From Isoetes taiwanensis (taxonomy: Eukaryota > Streptophyta > Lycopodiopsida > Isoetales > Isoetaceae): DNA of 64,000 nucleotides. Shown here one piece after another: positions 40,085 through 50,560 of the stretch. The position numbers and the translations under genes were made by a program. Below the pieces are notes generated by a model. The model saw nothing but the letters and a program-made list of their open reading frames with translations, was not told where the DNA came from and did not search any database. The DNA lies in assembly GCA_021234155.1 (NCBI GenBank), contig JAJEKV010000034.1, positions 3,463,491 through 3,527,490 on the forward strand, written 5' to 3'. Numbering within the stretch: the first letter of the stretch is position 1; the number at the start of each line of letters is the position of its first letter.

Positions 40085-41686
40085 TTGAGTCATAGTCCGT
40101 GATCATAGCAACGGGGAGTGGTCCACCTAGTTCATCCAGGGTTATGGGGCATGGCAAAATATGGCAAAGTTGTGGAAACATGGCAAACATTACTCATGGG
40201 ACCTTTATTCTTATGGGAAATACAAGGTAAAGGTGGTTGCACAAACATGGAAGGGGTCGAGGCACTATCATTGGGATGATTATTGGTTGAGAAAAAGATC
40301 ATAGATAATGTCCCATATGATTCTTCTAGGAATCTATGGGCTATGGAAACATCACCGGGATTTGAATTCCTACTTTTGATTTGAATCAAAGAAGATGGAA
40401 CTAGTGGTGGTATTATATTCTAGGACTGCGACACACCAAGAATCTTGCAAGTTTGTGCTACAAGGACAGTTGGGTTGAACTTCGTCAAAAAATGTGTTGG
40501 GTCAAGTATATGAGTGAACAAGCGAATCCTTGGCGAATCCTTGGAACGTGGAGTCCAAGTAAGGAGGATTTGACGACTACTGTTGCAAGTGAAGCTAGAG
40601 CATCAGTAGCAGAGAAAAGAAAAGCTCGGTGCTTTCGTGGAGAATGCTCGAAGCGTGAGTTCGGATTATTGGGGAAATTTCGATAATTCTTTGGGGGATT
40701 ATGGAATAAATAAAAGCATCCTGCTTGGGATTGTAGAGTCAGATCGTGATGATCTGAGAGGCCGGTTGACCGTGGTATAAATATTTGACTTTGGAAGTCA
40801 TATTAACACTTGACCTTATTTGCAGGTTTGCTTAGTGTTAAGCATTGGAAAGGAACTTTACGGACAAGCTGGCAAGGATATGGATGCTAAAATTTGGATG
40901 CGGAATCTCAAATTATTTCCTATGGGACAGACTTATGGGTAAAGTTTGTAAGTTGATTTTCTTTATGCGGAATAGAGAATAAGAATTTTATTTCTTGTGT
41001 GTATCCATGGTGGATTGGTATCGTGGAGATACTGTATCGTGGAGATACAATCAAGTAGTACCGCGGAGGTACGAAAGATAATAATGTACCGTGGAGGTAC
41101 AAGGATATATCATCACCGCGGGAAGTACGCGATATCCATAACCGCTTCTAGAGTTTTGCAGGGATTAAAATACTGGGGACGCGGAGATCCAATGGGTATA
41201 AGGTACTGTGGAAGTACAATAACTTATATAACCATTCTTGAGTTCGCAGGGTCTAGGAACTCCCAGGTGTACGTTGAAATGGGACAATCACATTGAGAAG
41301 GGATGGACCAAACTGGAACGTACTCGGACGATCGCGGACGATCTCTTTTTGAGAAGGGATGGACTGATACGGAGTCATAGTCCGTATCATAGCACGGGGG
41401 AGTGGTCCACGGCGCCACGGTTATGGGGCATGGCAAAATATGGCAAAGTTGTGGAAACATGGCAAACATTACTCATGGGACCTTTATTCTTATGGGAAAT
41501 ACAAGGTAAAGGTGGTTGCACAAACATGGAAGGGGTCGAGGCACTATCATTGGGATGATTATTGGTTGAGAAAAAGATCATAGATAATGTCCCATATGAT
41601 AAGTCATATAATCTAATTAAAGGCAAGAAGATATTTTGAGAAAAAGGCAACTGCATGCTAAAAAAGGCTAAAGTCGCAGAGAGATC

Positions 41687-41694
41687 TATAAATA
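41687..41694 (+). promoter_or_regulatory. LTR TATA box
   Basis: TATAAATA in the context GATCTATAAATAGAACC, 322 bases from the LTR start. The same site recurs at 43,606-43,613 and 45,506-45,513. Transcription would start about 30 bases on, so the four GTGGA hairpins fall in the R-U5 leader. Confidence 0.65.
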
Positions 41695-41909
41695 GAACCG
41701 AAACTTAAGTTGGACATATCTCCGCAACTAGAGCTCCGATTGAGGCGACCTTTACCTCTTTGGAACCGGCTCGGAGTCTAGTTTCCGAATAAGGTGGCAC
41801 ATATCCTAGTTCATCCGGAGGAGGGAGTAATGGCCGAAAAGGTGACATGGGGTCACAAATTACTGCCATAGCGACTCTGCAGATTTGCAATTATTTTCTG
41901 ATCTGTGGT

Positions 41910-42035
41910 CTACGTGGAGTAGCTATGGATTGAGTCTTTGCTCATGGTCTACGTGGAGTAGCTATGAATTGAATGCTTGCTCGAGAGCTACGTGGAGTAG
42001 CCAGATATTCTTTGCTCATAGTCTACGTGGAGTAG
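41910..42035 (+). repeat. Four CTAC-GTGGA-GTAG hairpins in the LTR leader
   Basis: Hairpins at 41,910-41,922, 41,949-41,961, 41,988-42,000 and 42,023-42,035 sit in a repeat of about 39 bases. Each has stem CTAC/GTAG (the third extends to GCTAC/GTAGC) and loop GTGGA. The same set occurs in the other LTRs from about 43,829 and 45,730. A frame through them reads repeated TWSS, a by-product of the repeat. Confidence 0.85.
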
Positions 42036-42216
42036 CCAGATATTGTTTGCCAAGCCAGTTGCCATTTGCATTGCCATAACCTTGTGGACCCGGTTGGGTG
42101 GTTAAACGTGCTCCTCAATGTATTTGTCTGTGATATATGATAATCGGATCTTGTTCTACAATTAAGATGTTGTTGTTCAGTTGTTTAGCTTCCCATAAAC
42201 AATGAATTGTATCAAG

Positions 42217-42228
42217 TGGTATCAGAGC
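42217..42228 (+). promoter_or_regulatory. Primer-binding site (initiator Met tRNA)
   Basis: TGGTATCAGAGC, complementary to the 3' end of plant initiator methionine tRNA, two bases after the LTR end. It primes minus-strand synthesis in Ty1/copia and Ty3/gypsy plant elements. Confidence 0.93.
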
Positions 42229-42936
42229 AAAGTTTACGATTCTTCTAGGAATCTATGGGCTATGGAAACATCACCGGGATTTGAATTCCTACTTTTGATT
42301 TGAATCAAAGAAGATGGAACTAGTGGTGGTATTATATTCTAGGACTGCGACACACCAAGAATCTTGCAAGTTTGTGCTACAAGGACAGTTGGGTTGAACT
42401 TCGTCAAAAAATGTGTTGGGTCAAGTATATGAGTGAACAAGCGAATCCTTGGCGAATCCTTGGAACGTGGAGTCCAAGTAAGGAGGATTTGACGACTACT
42501 GTTGCAAGTGAAGCTAGAGCATCAGTAGCAGAGAAAAGAAAAGCTCGGTGCTTTCGTGGAGAATGCTCGAAGCGTGAGTTCGGATTATTGGGGAAATTTC
42601 GATAATTCTTTGGGGGATTATGGAATAAATAAAAGCATCCTGCTTGGGATTGTAGAGTCAGATCGTGATGATCTGAGAGGCCGGTTGACCGTGGTATAAA
42701 TATTTGACTTTGGAAGTCATATTAACACTTGACCTTATTTGCAGGTTTGCTTAGTGTTAAGCATTGGAAAGGAACTTTACGGACAAGCTGTCCAGGATAT
42801 GGATGCTAAAATTTGGATGCGGAATCTCAAATTATTTCCTATGGGACAGACTTATGGGTAAAGTTTGTAAGTTGATTTTCTTTATGCGGAATAGAGAATA
42901 AGAATTTTATTTCTTGTGTGTATCCATGGTGGATTG

Positions 42937-43135
42937 GTATCGTGGAGATACTATATCGTGGAGATACAATCAAGTAGTACCGCGGAGGTACGAAAGATAA
43001 TAATGTACCGTGGAGGTACAAGGATATATCATACTGTGGAAGTACGCGGATATCCATAACTGCTTCTAGAGTTTTGCAGGGATTAAAATACTGGGGACGC
43101 GGAGATCCAATGGGTATAAGGTACTGTGGAAGTAC
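42937..43135 (+). repeat. GTGGA-loop hairpin cluster in the internal region
   Basis: Six 15-base hairpins at 42,937, 42,953, 42,977, 43,005, 43,031 and 43,121. Their stems are GTATC/GATAC, GTACC/GGTAC and GTACT/AGTAC; loops are GTGGA or GCGGA. In this unit two of them have a single mismatch at the stem end that is paired in another unit. Equivalent clusters are at about 41,018-41,215 and 44,880-45,035. The loop is the same as in the LTR hairpins although the stems differ. Confidence 0.85.
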
Positions 43136-43283
43136 AATAACTTATATAACCATTCTTGAGTTCGCAGGGTCTAGGAACTCCCAGGTGTACGTTGAACATG
43201 GGACAATCACATTGAGAAGGGATGGACCAAACTGGAACGTACTCGGACGATCGCGGACGATCTCTTTTTGAGAAGGGATGGAC

Positions 43284-44133
43284 TGATACGGAGTCATAGT
43301 CCGTATCATAGCACAGGGGAGTGGTCCACGGCGCCACGGTTATGGGGCATGGCAAAATATGGCAAAGTTGTGGAAACATGGCAAACATTACTCATGGGAC
43401 CTTTATTCTTATGGGAAATACAAGGTAAAGGTGGTTGCACAAACATGGAAGGGGTCGAGGCACTATCATTGGGATGATTATTGGTTGAGAAAAAGATCAT
43501 AGATAATGTCCCATATGATAAGTCATATAATCTAATTAAAGGCAAGAAGATATTTTGAGAAAAAGGCAACTGCATGCTAAAAAAGGCTAAAGTCGCAGAG
43601 AGATCTATAAATAGAACCAAAACTTCAGTTGGACATATCTCCGCAACCAGAGCTCCGATTGAGGCGACCTTTACCTCTTTGGAACCGGCTCGGAGTCTAG
43701 TTTCCGAATGAGGTGGCACATATCCTAGTTCATCCGGAGGAGGGAGTAATGGCCGAAAAGGTGACATGGGGTCACAAATTACTGCCATAGCGACTCTGCA
43801 GATTTGCAATTATTTTCTGATCTGTGGTCTACGTGGAGTAGCTATGGATTGAGTCTTTGCTCATGGTCTACGTGGAGTAGCTATGAATTGAATGCTTGCT
43901 CGAGAGCTACGTGGAGTAGCCAGATATTCTTTGCTCATGGTCTACGTGGAGTAGCCAGATATTGTTTGCCAAGCCAGTTGCCATTTGCATTGCCATAACC
44001 TTGTGGACCCGGTTAGGTGGTTAAACGTGCTCCTCAATGTATTTGTCTGTGATATATGATAATCGGATCTTGTTCTACAATTAAGATGTTGTTGTTCAGT
44101 TGTTTAGCTTCCCATAAACAATGAATTGTATCA
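43284..44133 (+). repeat. LTR, second complete copy
   Basis: Nearly identical to the copy at 41,365-42,214 with the same ends, TATA position (43,606) and hairpins. It acts as both 3' LTR of the unit before it and 5' LTR of the unit after it. Confidence 0.93.
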
Positions 44134-44135
44134 AG

Positions 44136-44147
44136 TGGTATCAGAGC
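44136..44147 (+). promoter_or_regulatory. Primer-binding site (initiator Met tRNA), second
   Basis: The same TGGTATCAGAGC, two bases after the LTR ending at 44,133. The third LTR (46,034) is followed by unrelated sequence, which marks the array's right end. Confidence 0.93.
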
Positions 44148-44242
44148 AAAGTTTACGATTCTTCTAGGAATCTATGGGCTATGGAAACATCACCGGGATT
44201 TGAATTCCTACTTTTGATTTGAATCAAAGAAGATGGAACTAG

Positions 44243-44641
44243 TGGTGGTATTATACTCTAGGACTGCGACACACCAAGAATCTTGCAAGTTTGTGCTACA
44301 AGGACAGTTGGGTTGAACTTCGTCAAAAAATGTGTTGGGTCAAGTATATGAGTGAACAAGCGAATCCTTGGCGAATCCTTGGAACGTGGAGTCCAAGTAA
44401 GGAGGATTTGACGACTACTGTTGCAAGTGAAGCTAGAGCATCAGTAGCAGAGAAAAGAAAAGCTCGGTGCTTTCGTGGAGAATGCTCGAAGCGTAGGGGG
44501 GCCGACTTGTTGAGAATGAGTTCGGATTATTGGGGAAATTTCGATAATTCTTTGGGGGATTATGGAATAAATAAAAGCATCCTGCTTGGGATTGTAGAGT
44601 CAGATCGTGGTGATCTGAGAGGCCGGTTGACCGTGGTATAA
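44243..44641 (+). CDS. Small open frame in the third internal region
   Basis: Open for about 132 codons after a TAG at 44,240. The first ATG is in KMCWVKYMSEQ near 44,330. The product would be basic and polar (SVAEKRKARCFRGECSKR in the middle). I recognise no gag zinc knuckle or other domain. The other two units lack about 23 bases here (44,493-44,516), which changes frame and stops the protein soon after ECSKREFGLLGKF. Either this copy keeps the older form or it gained an insertion. It may be a gag remnant or simply non-coding. Confidence 0.3.
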   Translation, partial: WWYYTLGLRHTKNLASLCYKDSWVELRQKMCWVKYMSEQANPWRILGTWSPSKEDLTTTVASEARASVAEKRKARCFRGECSKRRGADLLRMSSDYWGNFDNSLGDYGINKSILLGIVESDRGDLRGRLTVV

Positions 44642-45183
44642 ATATTTGACTTTGGAAGTCATATTAACACTTGACCTTATTTGCAGGTTTGCTTAGTGTT
44701 AAGCATTGGAAAGGAACTTTACGGACAAGTTGTCAAGGATATGGATGCTAAAATTTGGATGCGGAGTCTCAAATTATTTCCTATGGGACAGACTTATGGG
44801 TAAAGTTTGTAAGTTGATTTTCTTTATGCGGAATAGAGAATAAGAATTTTATTTCTTGTGTGTATCCATGGTGGATTGGTATCGTGGAGATACTGTATCA
44901 TGGAGATACAATCAAGTAGTACCACGGAGGTACGAAAGATAATAATGTACCGTGGAGGTACAAGGATATATCGTACTGTGGAAGTACGCGGATATCCATA
45001 ACTGCTTCTAGAGGTATAAGGTACTGTGGAAGTACAATAACTTATATAACCATTCTTGAGTTCGCAGGGTCTGGGAACTCCCAGGTGTACGTTGAACATG
45101 GGACAATCACATTGAGAAGGGATGGACCAAACTGGAACGTACTCGGACGATCGCGGACGATCTCTTTTTGGGAAGGGATGGAC

Positions 45184-46034
45184 TGATACGGAGTCATAGT
45201 CCGTATCATAGCACGGGGGAGTGGTCCATGGCGCCAGGGTTATGGGGCATGGCAAAATATGGCAAAGTTGTGGAAACATGGCAAATATTACTCATGGGAC
45301 CTTTATTCTTATGGGAAATACAAGGTAAAGGTGGTTGCACAAACATGGAAGGGGTCGAGGCACTATCATTGGGATGATTATTGGTTGAGAAAAAGATCAT
45401 AGATAATGTCCCATATGATAAGTCATATAATCTAATTAAATGCAAGAAGATATTTTGAGAAAAAGGCAACTGCATGCTAAAAAAGGCTAAAGTCGCAGAG
45501 AGATCTATAAATAGAACCAAAACTTCAGTTGGACATATCTCCGCAACCAGAGCTCCGATTGAGGCGACCTTTACCTCTTTGGAACCGGCTCGGAGTCTAG
45601 TTTCCGAATTGAGGTAGCACATATCCTAGTTCATCCGGAGGAGGTAGTAATGGCCGAAAAGGTGACAGGGGGTCACAAATTACTGCCATAGCGACTCTGC
45701 AGATTTGCAATTATTTTCTGATCTGTGGTCTACGTGGAGTAGCTATGGATTGAGTCTTTGCTCATGGTCTACGTGGAGTAGCTATGAATTGAATGCTTGC
45801 TCGAGAGCTACGTGGAGTAGCCAGATATTCTTTGCTCATGGTCTACGTGGAGTAGCCAGATATTGTTTGCCAAGCCAGTTGCCATTTGCACTGCCATAAC
45901 CTTGTGGACCCGGTTGGGTGGTCAAACGTGCTCCTCAATGTATTTGTCTGTGATATATGATAATCGGATCTTGTTCTACAATTAAGATGCTGTTGTTCAG
46001 TTGTTTAGCTTCCCATAAACAATGAATTGTATCA
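45184..46034 (+). repeat. LTR, terminal (3') copy
   Basis: 851 bases, ending GTATCA at 46,034, where similarity to the other units stops. That stop fixes the LTR end independently of the motif. A short insertion near 45,609 and a few substitutions separate it from the other copies. Confidence 0.93.
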
Positions 46035-47792
46035 TTTTCATCAACATCTATGACTAAAATTAGAGGCACGATCGTGGCACAATGTTTGATACTATTGTAT
46101 CATATTTATACATGTTGATCACGACAAGTATAGTGAGAAGATTTGAAAACAGGTTCTTGCTTGTGTAAAAAAAAATTGACGCTTATAATTGACACTATTG
46201 ATACTGTTCTTTTAAAGTGTCTTTATCTTAGGCTCCAACGACTAGGAGCTTGTTGCAAGGCCAACGACTAGGAGCCCGTTGTAAGGTTGGTTTTGAAAAA
46301 AATGCTCTTACATGTTTTATAAGTCTAACTAATCTGAAATCAGCCTTAATTGGATTATGTTAAAGAACATCTGAACCAAGAACATCCCTGTCCTCTTCTA
46401 TTGGAACCACCAGAACCTTTTCCCCAAGCCTGCCTTAATGCTAGTTTTTTTTTTTTTAAAGCTATTTTGCTTTAATTAAGCAATATTGGAACATTTGTTT
46501 CAATAATTGTTTCAACGAGAAAATAAAGCTCAATACAGGATGTGGCCATGCTTAAAAAGCACGGTACATATGCAATTAAAATATTGGGTTGGTTATCTCA
46601 TACAAAGATTGATATTTTGGCTAAAAATATAAAAATACTGAACATGAGACCTTTGAAAACTGTAAAGGTCATATACAGAACTCGATTTAGGGTTTAAACA
46701 CTTGATTTTGAGGGCAATGCCAGTGGCGCATATATGATCGCCCAGGTTGGCGCAATAAGCCTAGAAAGTTCTAATCTCGCCGCATATCTATCTGAATATG
46801 GTCATGAATTTAGGGCATGGAAACCCTAAGATCACTGGACAAAGTGCTCTGGCGTCAACATGTTTGGGCCGATTTTTCTGGGAGGCCAGAACTGGCTCTC
46901 AGTATCCAGATTGGCACCTGACTGCATACGATTTAGTAGCACCAAATATAGATCATATGATTTTCGGATCCATTGGGCATAGCTGTTATTGCAGAGTTCT
47001 GGATTTGCACTTGACTGCATAAGATCATAAAGATGAGCTTTATTCTGGAAAAATAGATGAGCTTTGACAGGAATAAATGGTCGGATTTGTACAGAACTGG
47101 CACTATTGTGGCCACGGAGCATGCTTCATAATTTGGAGATGTCGGCCTTGCTATTACCTACTAGAAATACAGTGTTGGATTTCCTTGTGATATTATGCTG
47201 GATTTATAGCCAGAAATGATCTGCGTGATATGATATAGATACAATATACAGTATAAATGTTGAATGCCGAATATGATAATACCATATGGCTCTGCCAAGA
47301 TCGCCATAGTCAGACCTTGTGGTCAATTTGTTTTGGAGTCCATCTGCTACAAATATGGAATTTGGCAGGACAAATGATAAAGTACATGTTGTTCTTTGTA
47401 AAAAGAAGAGGCGATGCCATGTCTGCATTTCCACATAGCAAGGAGCGGCTTGTGCAGATTGTTCCTCAAAAACGAAATGTTGATGGTATTTAAGCAAGTT
47501 CACATGCTCTGCTATTATTACAGATTAGTTGAGCAAAGATTTCGATTTGCTTTAACGGTTGTCTATGTGATCAATGAAACAAGGTAACCAAAAAAGCTTT
47601 CTATTTAATGAAATCATGTTTCAGTAGCATTCTCTATGCTGTCTGGGTTGATCTGTGCTTATGTGTTAAGTCTTGCAACATTTGCAAATTCATTTGGTTG
47701 CACATTATACATAAACAGGTTTGAGGATGAGTCAAAATGACCCATTTGCTCTAGATTTCTCTATTGTTTATGCTGAAGAAGACTGCTTAAGG

Positions 47793-47872
47793 GCAATATG
47801 GATGCTCAAATGGCAAGAAATATGATTGTGGAGCAATATGGACGCTCAAATGGCAAGAAATATGATTGTTGG
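47793..47872. repeat. 40-base tandem duplication
   Basis: GCAATATGGATGCTCAAATG and its continuation to GATTGTG are repeated immediately with one or two changes. Confidence 0.9.
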
Positions 47873-48079
47873 AGTGCATATATTCAGGTTAGCTTATGGT
47901 AATATATGTGGCCTGAATGCTTAGTTCGAGGCATTGAATGCACAATAAGGTGCATAAATCTGAGAATTCCTTATTTTAAAGGAGTAGTTTTATATAATAG
48001 CATAGTTGGTTTAAGGACTATTGCTTCCAGTTGATTTGCTAGTAATCTTGACTATATGCTTAAACATTATCTAGAACAA

Positions 48080-48101
48080 TTCTATTCTATTCTATTCTAT
48101 T
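48080..48101 (+). repeat. Short (TTCTA)n tract, possible LINE tail
   Basis: About four TTCTA units preceded by AGAACAA. The LINE end at 37.98 kb reads AAAACAA before its tail. No other element sequence is visible, so this may be a tail-only insertion or a microsatellite. Confidence 0.4.
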
Positions 48102-48400
48102 AAGAAAATGAGTATGAAATCTGGTTTTTTACATATAAAGGTTTAAAGATGCAAGAAAATTATCATGCTATTGAACAATTATGATTTGGGACTAAGAAAT
48201 TAGTTCTCGTCTAATGGGAATGATTGAGAATTGAGAAATTATAATACTAAATATGATATTATTCCAGTCCTTTCTAGTTAATGTCACCTCAGGGCAAAAG
48301 GATACAATTGGTGATCAGTGATAAACTGAGAGACCCAATGTACCTTTTGGCCCTTGCACATTTACCATTATCATGCTAAGTGTGTATTGATTGGCTGCAG

Positions 48401-48562
48401 GTACGGGTTCTCTCCTCCATTTGTGTTTATTTTGCTGTTAGAGTTGGCTTTAGCTTGAAGGATGTGGAATATCGAAAAAAGACATGGACAGTGGTTTGGA
48501 GTTGTCTGTCCATTGGAATATGGGCTGCAATATTGACGATCTATGTATTCAAAGTGATTTAG
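48401..48562 (+). other. Possible last exon of an unidentified membrane protein
   Basis: An acceptor-like TTGGCTGCAG precedes an open block that ends in TAG at 48,560. It encodes about 53 residues: a hydrophobic start (LSSICVYFAVRVGF), a charged turn (LKDVEYRKKTW) and a transmembrane-like end (SCLSIGIWAAILTIYVF). No family recognised and no upstream exon found. The splice site and clean membrane segment are the only support. Confidence 0.3.
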
Positions 48563-48846
48563 TAAGACAGCTATTTTAGATTACTGATACATATGGTAAG
48601 ATCCTTTTGGCTCAATTGTATCCATGCCAAGTTCTGGGCATAATGTTCAAACTATGGTACATAGAGTTTACAGTCTATGTAACTGCACATAATTCGAATT
48701 GAATATTGTAGCAGATGAATTACTTCTAATTTATAATGATTCTAGTGAATAAATAATGGTCTTCAAATTATGATATTAGGATGATAATACTGCCAAGGGA
48801 TTGACCGAGGCAGATGTTGGTCTAGCGTTTGATAGTTCAGGCCGTT

Positions 48847-50560
48847 TTTTTTTTTTTTTTTTTTTTTTTTGAAGACGAAAAACAAAATTACACAATGTAT
48901 ATATTTCATCTAGTTGTATAAGCACAAGAAGATGCTTCCAACGTAAGCCTGAAGCACTGTGTACTTACTCCAATAGAGGAGACTAGCCACAAGAATTAAT
49001 TTGAAGATATTAACTCCAAATACGGTCTTTTACAATTGACTCAAGGTAGGAACGTCTATAAGCTGTTAGTATCCTAGCATGGGTTACATCAATAACTCCA
49101 CGAGCAATGAGTAAATGCCTAGAAAATGTTGTGTCTTTGACACTTCCAAATTGACCACATGAACCAAAAGGAAATGCCTTCTGCCTAGTTGAGAGCGATG
49201 CATCTGTGTAGGATGCTAAGATGATGCAATTTTGTAGCCAGGACCATGCCAGCTGTACTTAAGGACAAACAAAGGAACAAAGCTCAAGGTCTCAATTTCC
49301 AAAAGGCAGAGCGGGCTTATTGCAGACATGCGAAGATCATAGGATGCTGAAATGAGGGCTAGCTTTGCAATGAGAAGTCCAATATAATGAGACTACCTGC
49401 TCATTTTGGAGGAATGAATTTGGACCAAACCACCTTAATCACATCACCCGCCTCAGTGCTAGCCCATATGAAGTTTCAAACTATTGCAATGAATACTTTG
49501 TTTGACCTATGGGACTAGCAATAATAAAGCCGTATAGACATGGGAACTACATAGACTAAGTTGACCACTGTGTTGCAATTAGCAAGACACAATTTTGCGG
49601 TTCTTTAAACCATTAATGATTTATTCCCATGCAAATCCAGCACTAACATGAATGCTAACTGGAATCCCAAGCAACTTGGTGGCCTATCCATTGAGCAAGC
49701 AATCTCTATAGATAATCATGAATGCATGCCGAAGTCAGAGTGTCCAACGCCCATAGAGACGTACACTTCTATCTCCCCACAAGCACATTGAAAGCTAATG
49801 AATAGAATAGAATAATTTTTTTAACGTCCACGGAGACCAATAGGTCATGGGACCCATACAATGGGCTAGTACAATCATTACTACTAGGATTAAAAAACCC
49901 CTACCTCGAAAGGTTTTCAAGGGAAAAACCTTTGCAGTAATGATGATACTAGACAAGCGGAGAAAACGTATCTAAAATCAATTTCGCAGCTTCTAGCATT
50001 AGTGACTAGAAAGAGAAATATGTCATCTGCATATTGATTACAAACTTCATGCATGTCATCCTCCATATCGAGACTCTGGAAGATCCTCTCCAATGTTGTA
50101 ATAGTAAATAATTGTGATAAGACCTCTCTGTGGCAATTGTGGAAAGTACTGGTGCTAAAGGGCATCCCTAACGAATACTTGATCAAGTGAGAATACCTGG
50201 CGACTCAACCTGAAACATCACAACAGTCCAAGCAGAGACATGTAGCTTCATAACATTTGATGTGAATTGGTTGTTAAAATTTCAATCTGAGTACACATAT
50301 GCGTATGCATATCCCAGCAACACTGCCATAAGCTTTCGCAAAAACAAGATAAAGATGCACAATTGAAGGTTTTGTCCACGTGTCCATACATTCTTTCATA
50401 TGGATCAACCATATTAATGAGAATGCATCTCCTTTGAGGAAATCCAGATTGAGTTGTAGAAATGGTGTTTGTATACAGGACACAAATCCTTTCGTTATGG
50501 TGCACATTCATAGGAGGGCGATATAGAGTAGCCAAAGCCCTGCCTAATTTATAATATTAT
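48847..50560 (-). mobile_element. L1-like LINE, poly(A)-tailed, decayed, with nested insertion
   Basis: On the minus strand the element ends in a run of about 24 A (T-run 48,847-48,870). Reading upstream there is an RNase-H-like or terminal segment with YTDASLSTRQK near 49.23 kb, and a connection region with LGIPVSIHVSAGFAWE and INGLKNRKIVSC near 49.6-49.7 kb. Further up is the reverse-transcriptase core CNQYADDIFLFLVTN (YADD at 50,022-50,033), then LVFAKAYGSVAG (compare DFxKAYDxV) and TTQSGFPQRRCILINM (compare QxGFxPGRxIxDNI) to about 50.5 kb. Many stops and shifts make it a dead copy. The second LINE family interrupts it at 49,798-49,958. Its start is not visible, so it is 5'-truncated or too decayed. 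Confidence 0.75.
49798..49958 (-). mobile_element. 3' end of the (TTCTA)-tailed LINE nested in the L1-like element
   Basis: The minus strand reads ATCATTACTGCAAAGG, GGTTTTTCCC, GGGGTTTTTTAATCC, AGTAATGAT and CTCCGTGGACGTTAAAA, then TTATTCTATTCTATT. This matches the 3' region of the LINE at 38.2-39.6 kb block by block. L1-type coding sequence resumes on both sides, so this is a later, strongly 5'-truncated insertion of about 160 bases. Confidence 0.8.

Larger units (their letters stand above)
41365..42214 (+). repeat. LTR, first complete copy
   Basis: 850 bases from TGATACGGA to GTATCA. It starts with a perfect inverted repeat (TGATACGGA ... TCCGTATCA around a 7-base loop), has a TATA box 322 bases in, and carries four CTAC-GTGGA-GTAG hairpins at 41,910-42,035. 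The purine-rich GAGAAGGGATGGAC just before it is a likely polypurine tract for second-strand priming. Confidence 0.93.
40085..46034 (+). mobile_element. Tandem array of a small non-autonomous LTR retrotransposon
   Basis: The array reads partial LTR - internal - LTR - internal - LTR - internal - LTR, with unit length 1,919 bases between the first pairs and about 1,900 for the last. Full LTRs are 41,365-42,214, 43,284-44,133 and 45,184-46,034 (850-851 bases). The internal parts are only about 1.05-1.07 kb and lack protease, integrase, reverse transcriptase and RNase H. Each LTR begins TGATAC and ends GTATCA, and a plant-type primer-binding site follows two bases after the LTR. The element must borrow proteins from an autonomous relative, as TRIM/LARD-type elements do. 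The first LTR has lost its second half and its primer site through a deletion of about 640 bases. Copies are nearly identical, so the array is young. Neighbouring units sharing an LTR fit unequal recombination or repeated insertion at the LTR. Confidence 0.93.
46035..48400. other. Spacer with small repeats, no gene recognised
   Basis: A 40-base tandem duplication lies at 47,793-47,872, and a short TTCTA run at 48,080-48,101 follows AGAACAA, like other LINE tails here. Open frames at 46,798-47,022 and 47,257-47,493 lack motifs. Confidence 0.4.

Noticed and set aside
41885-42079. CRISPR-like array: repeats of about 39 bases in the LTR
   Set aside because: Only four units, the 'spacers' are also similar to each other, and the block lies inside an LTR of a eukaryotic retrotransposon.
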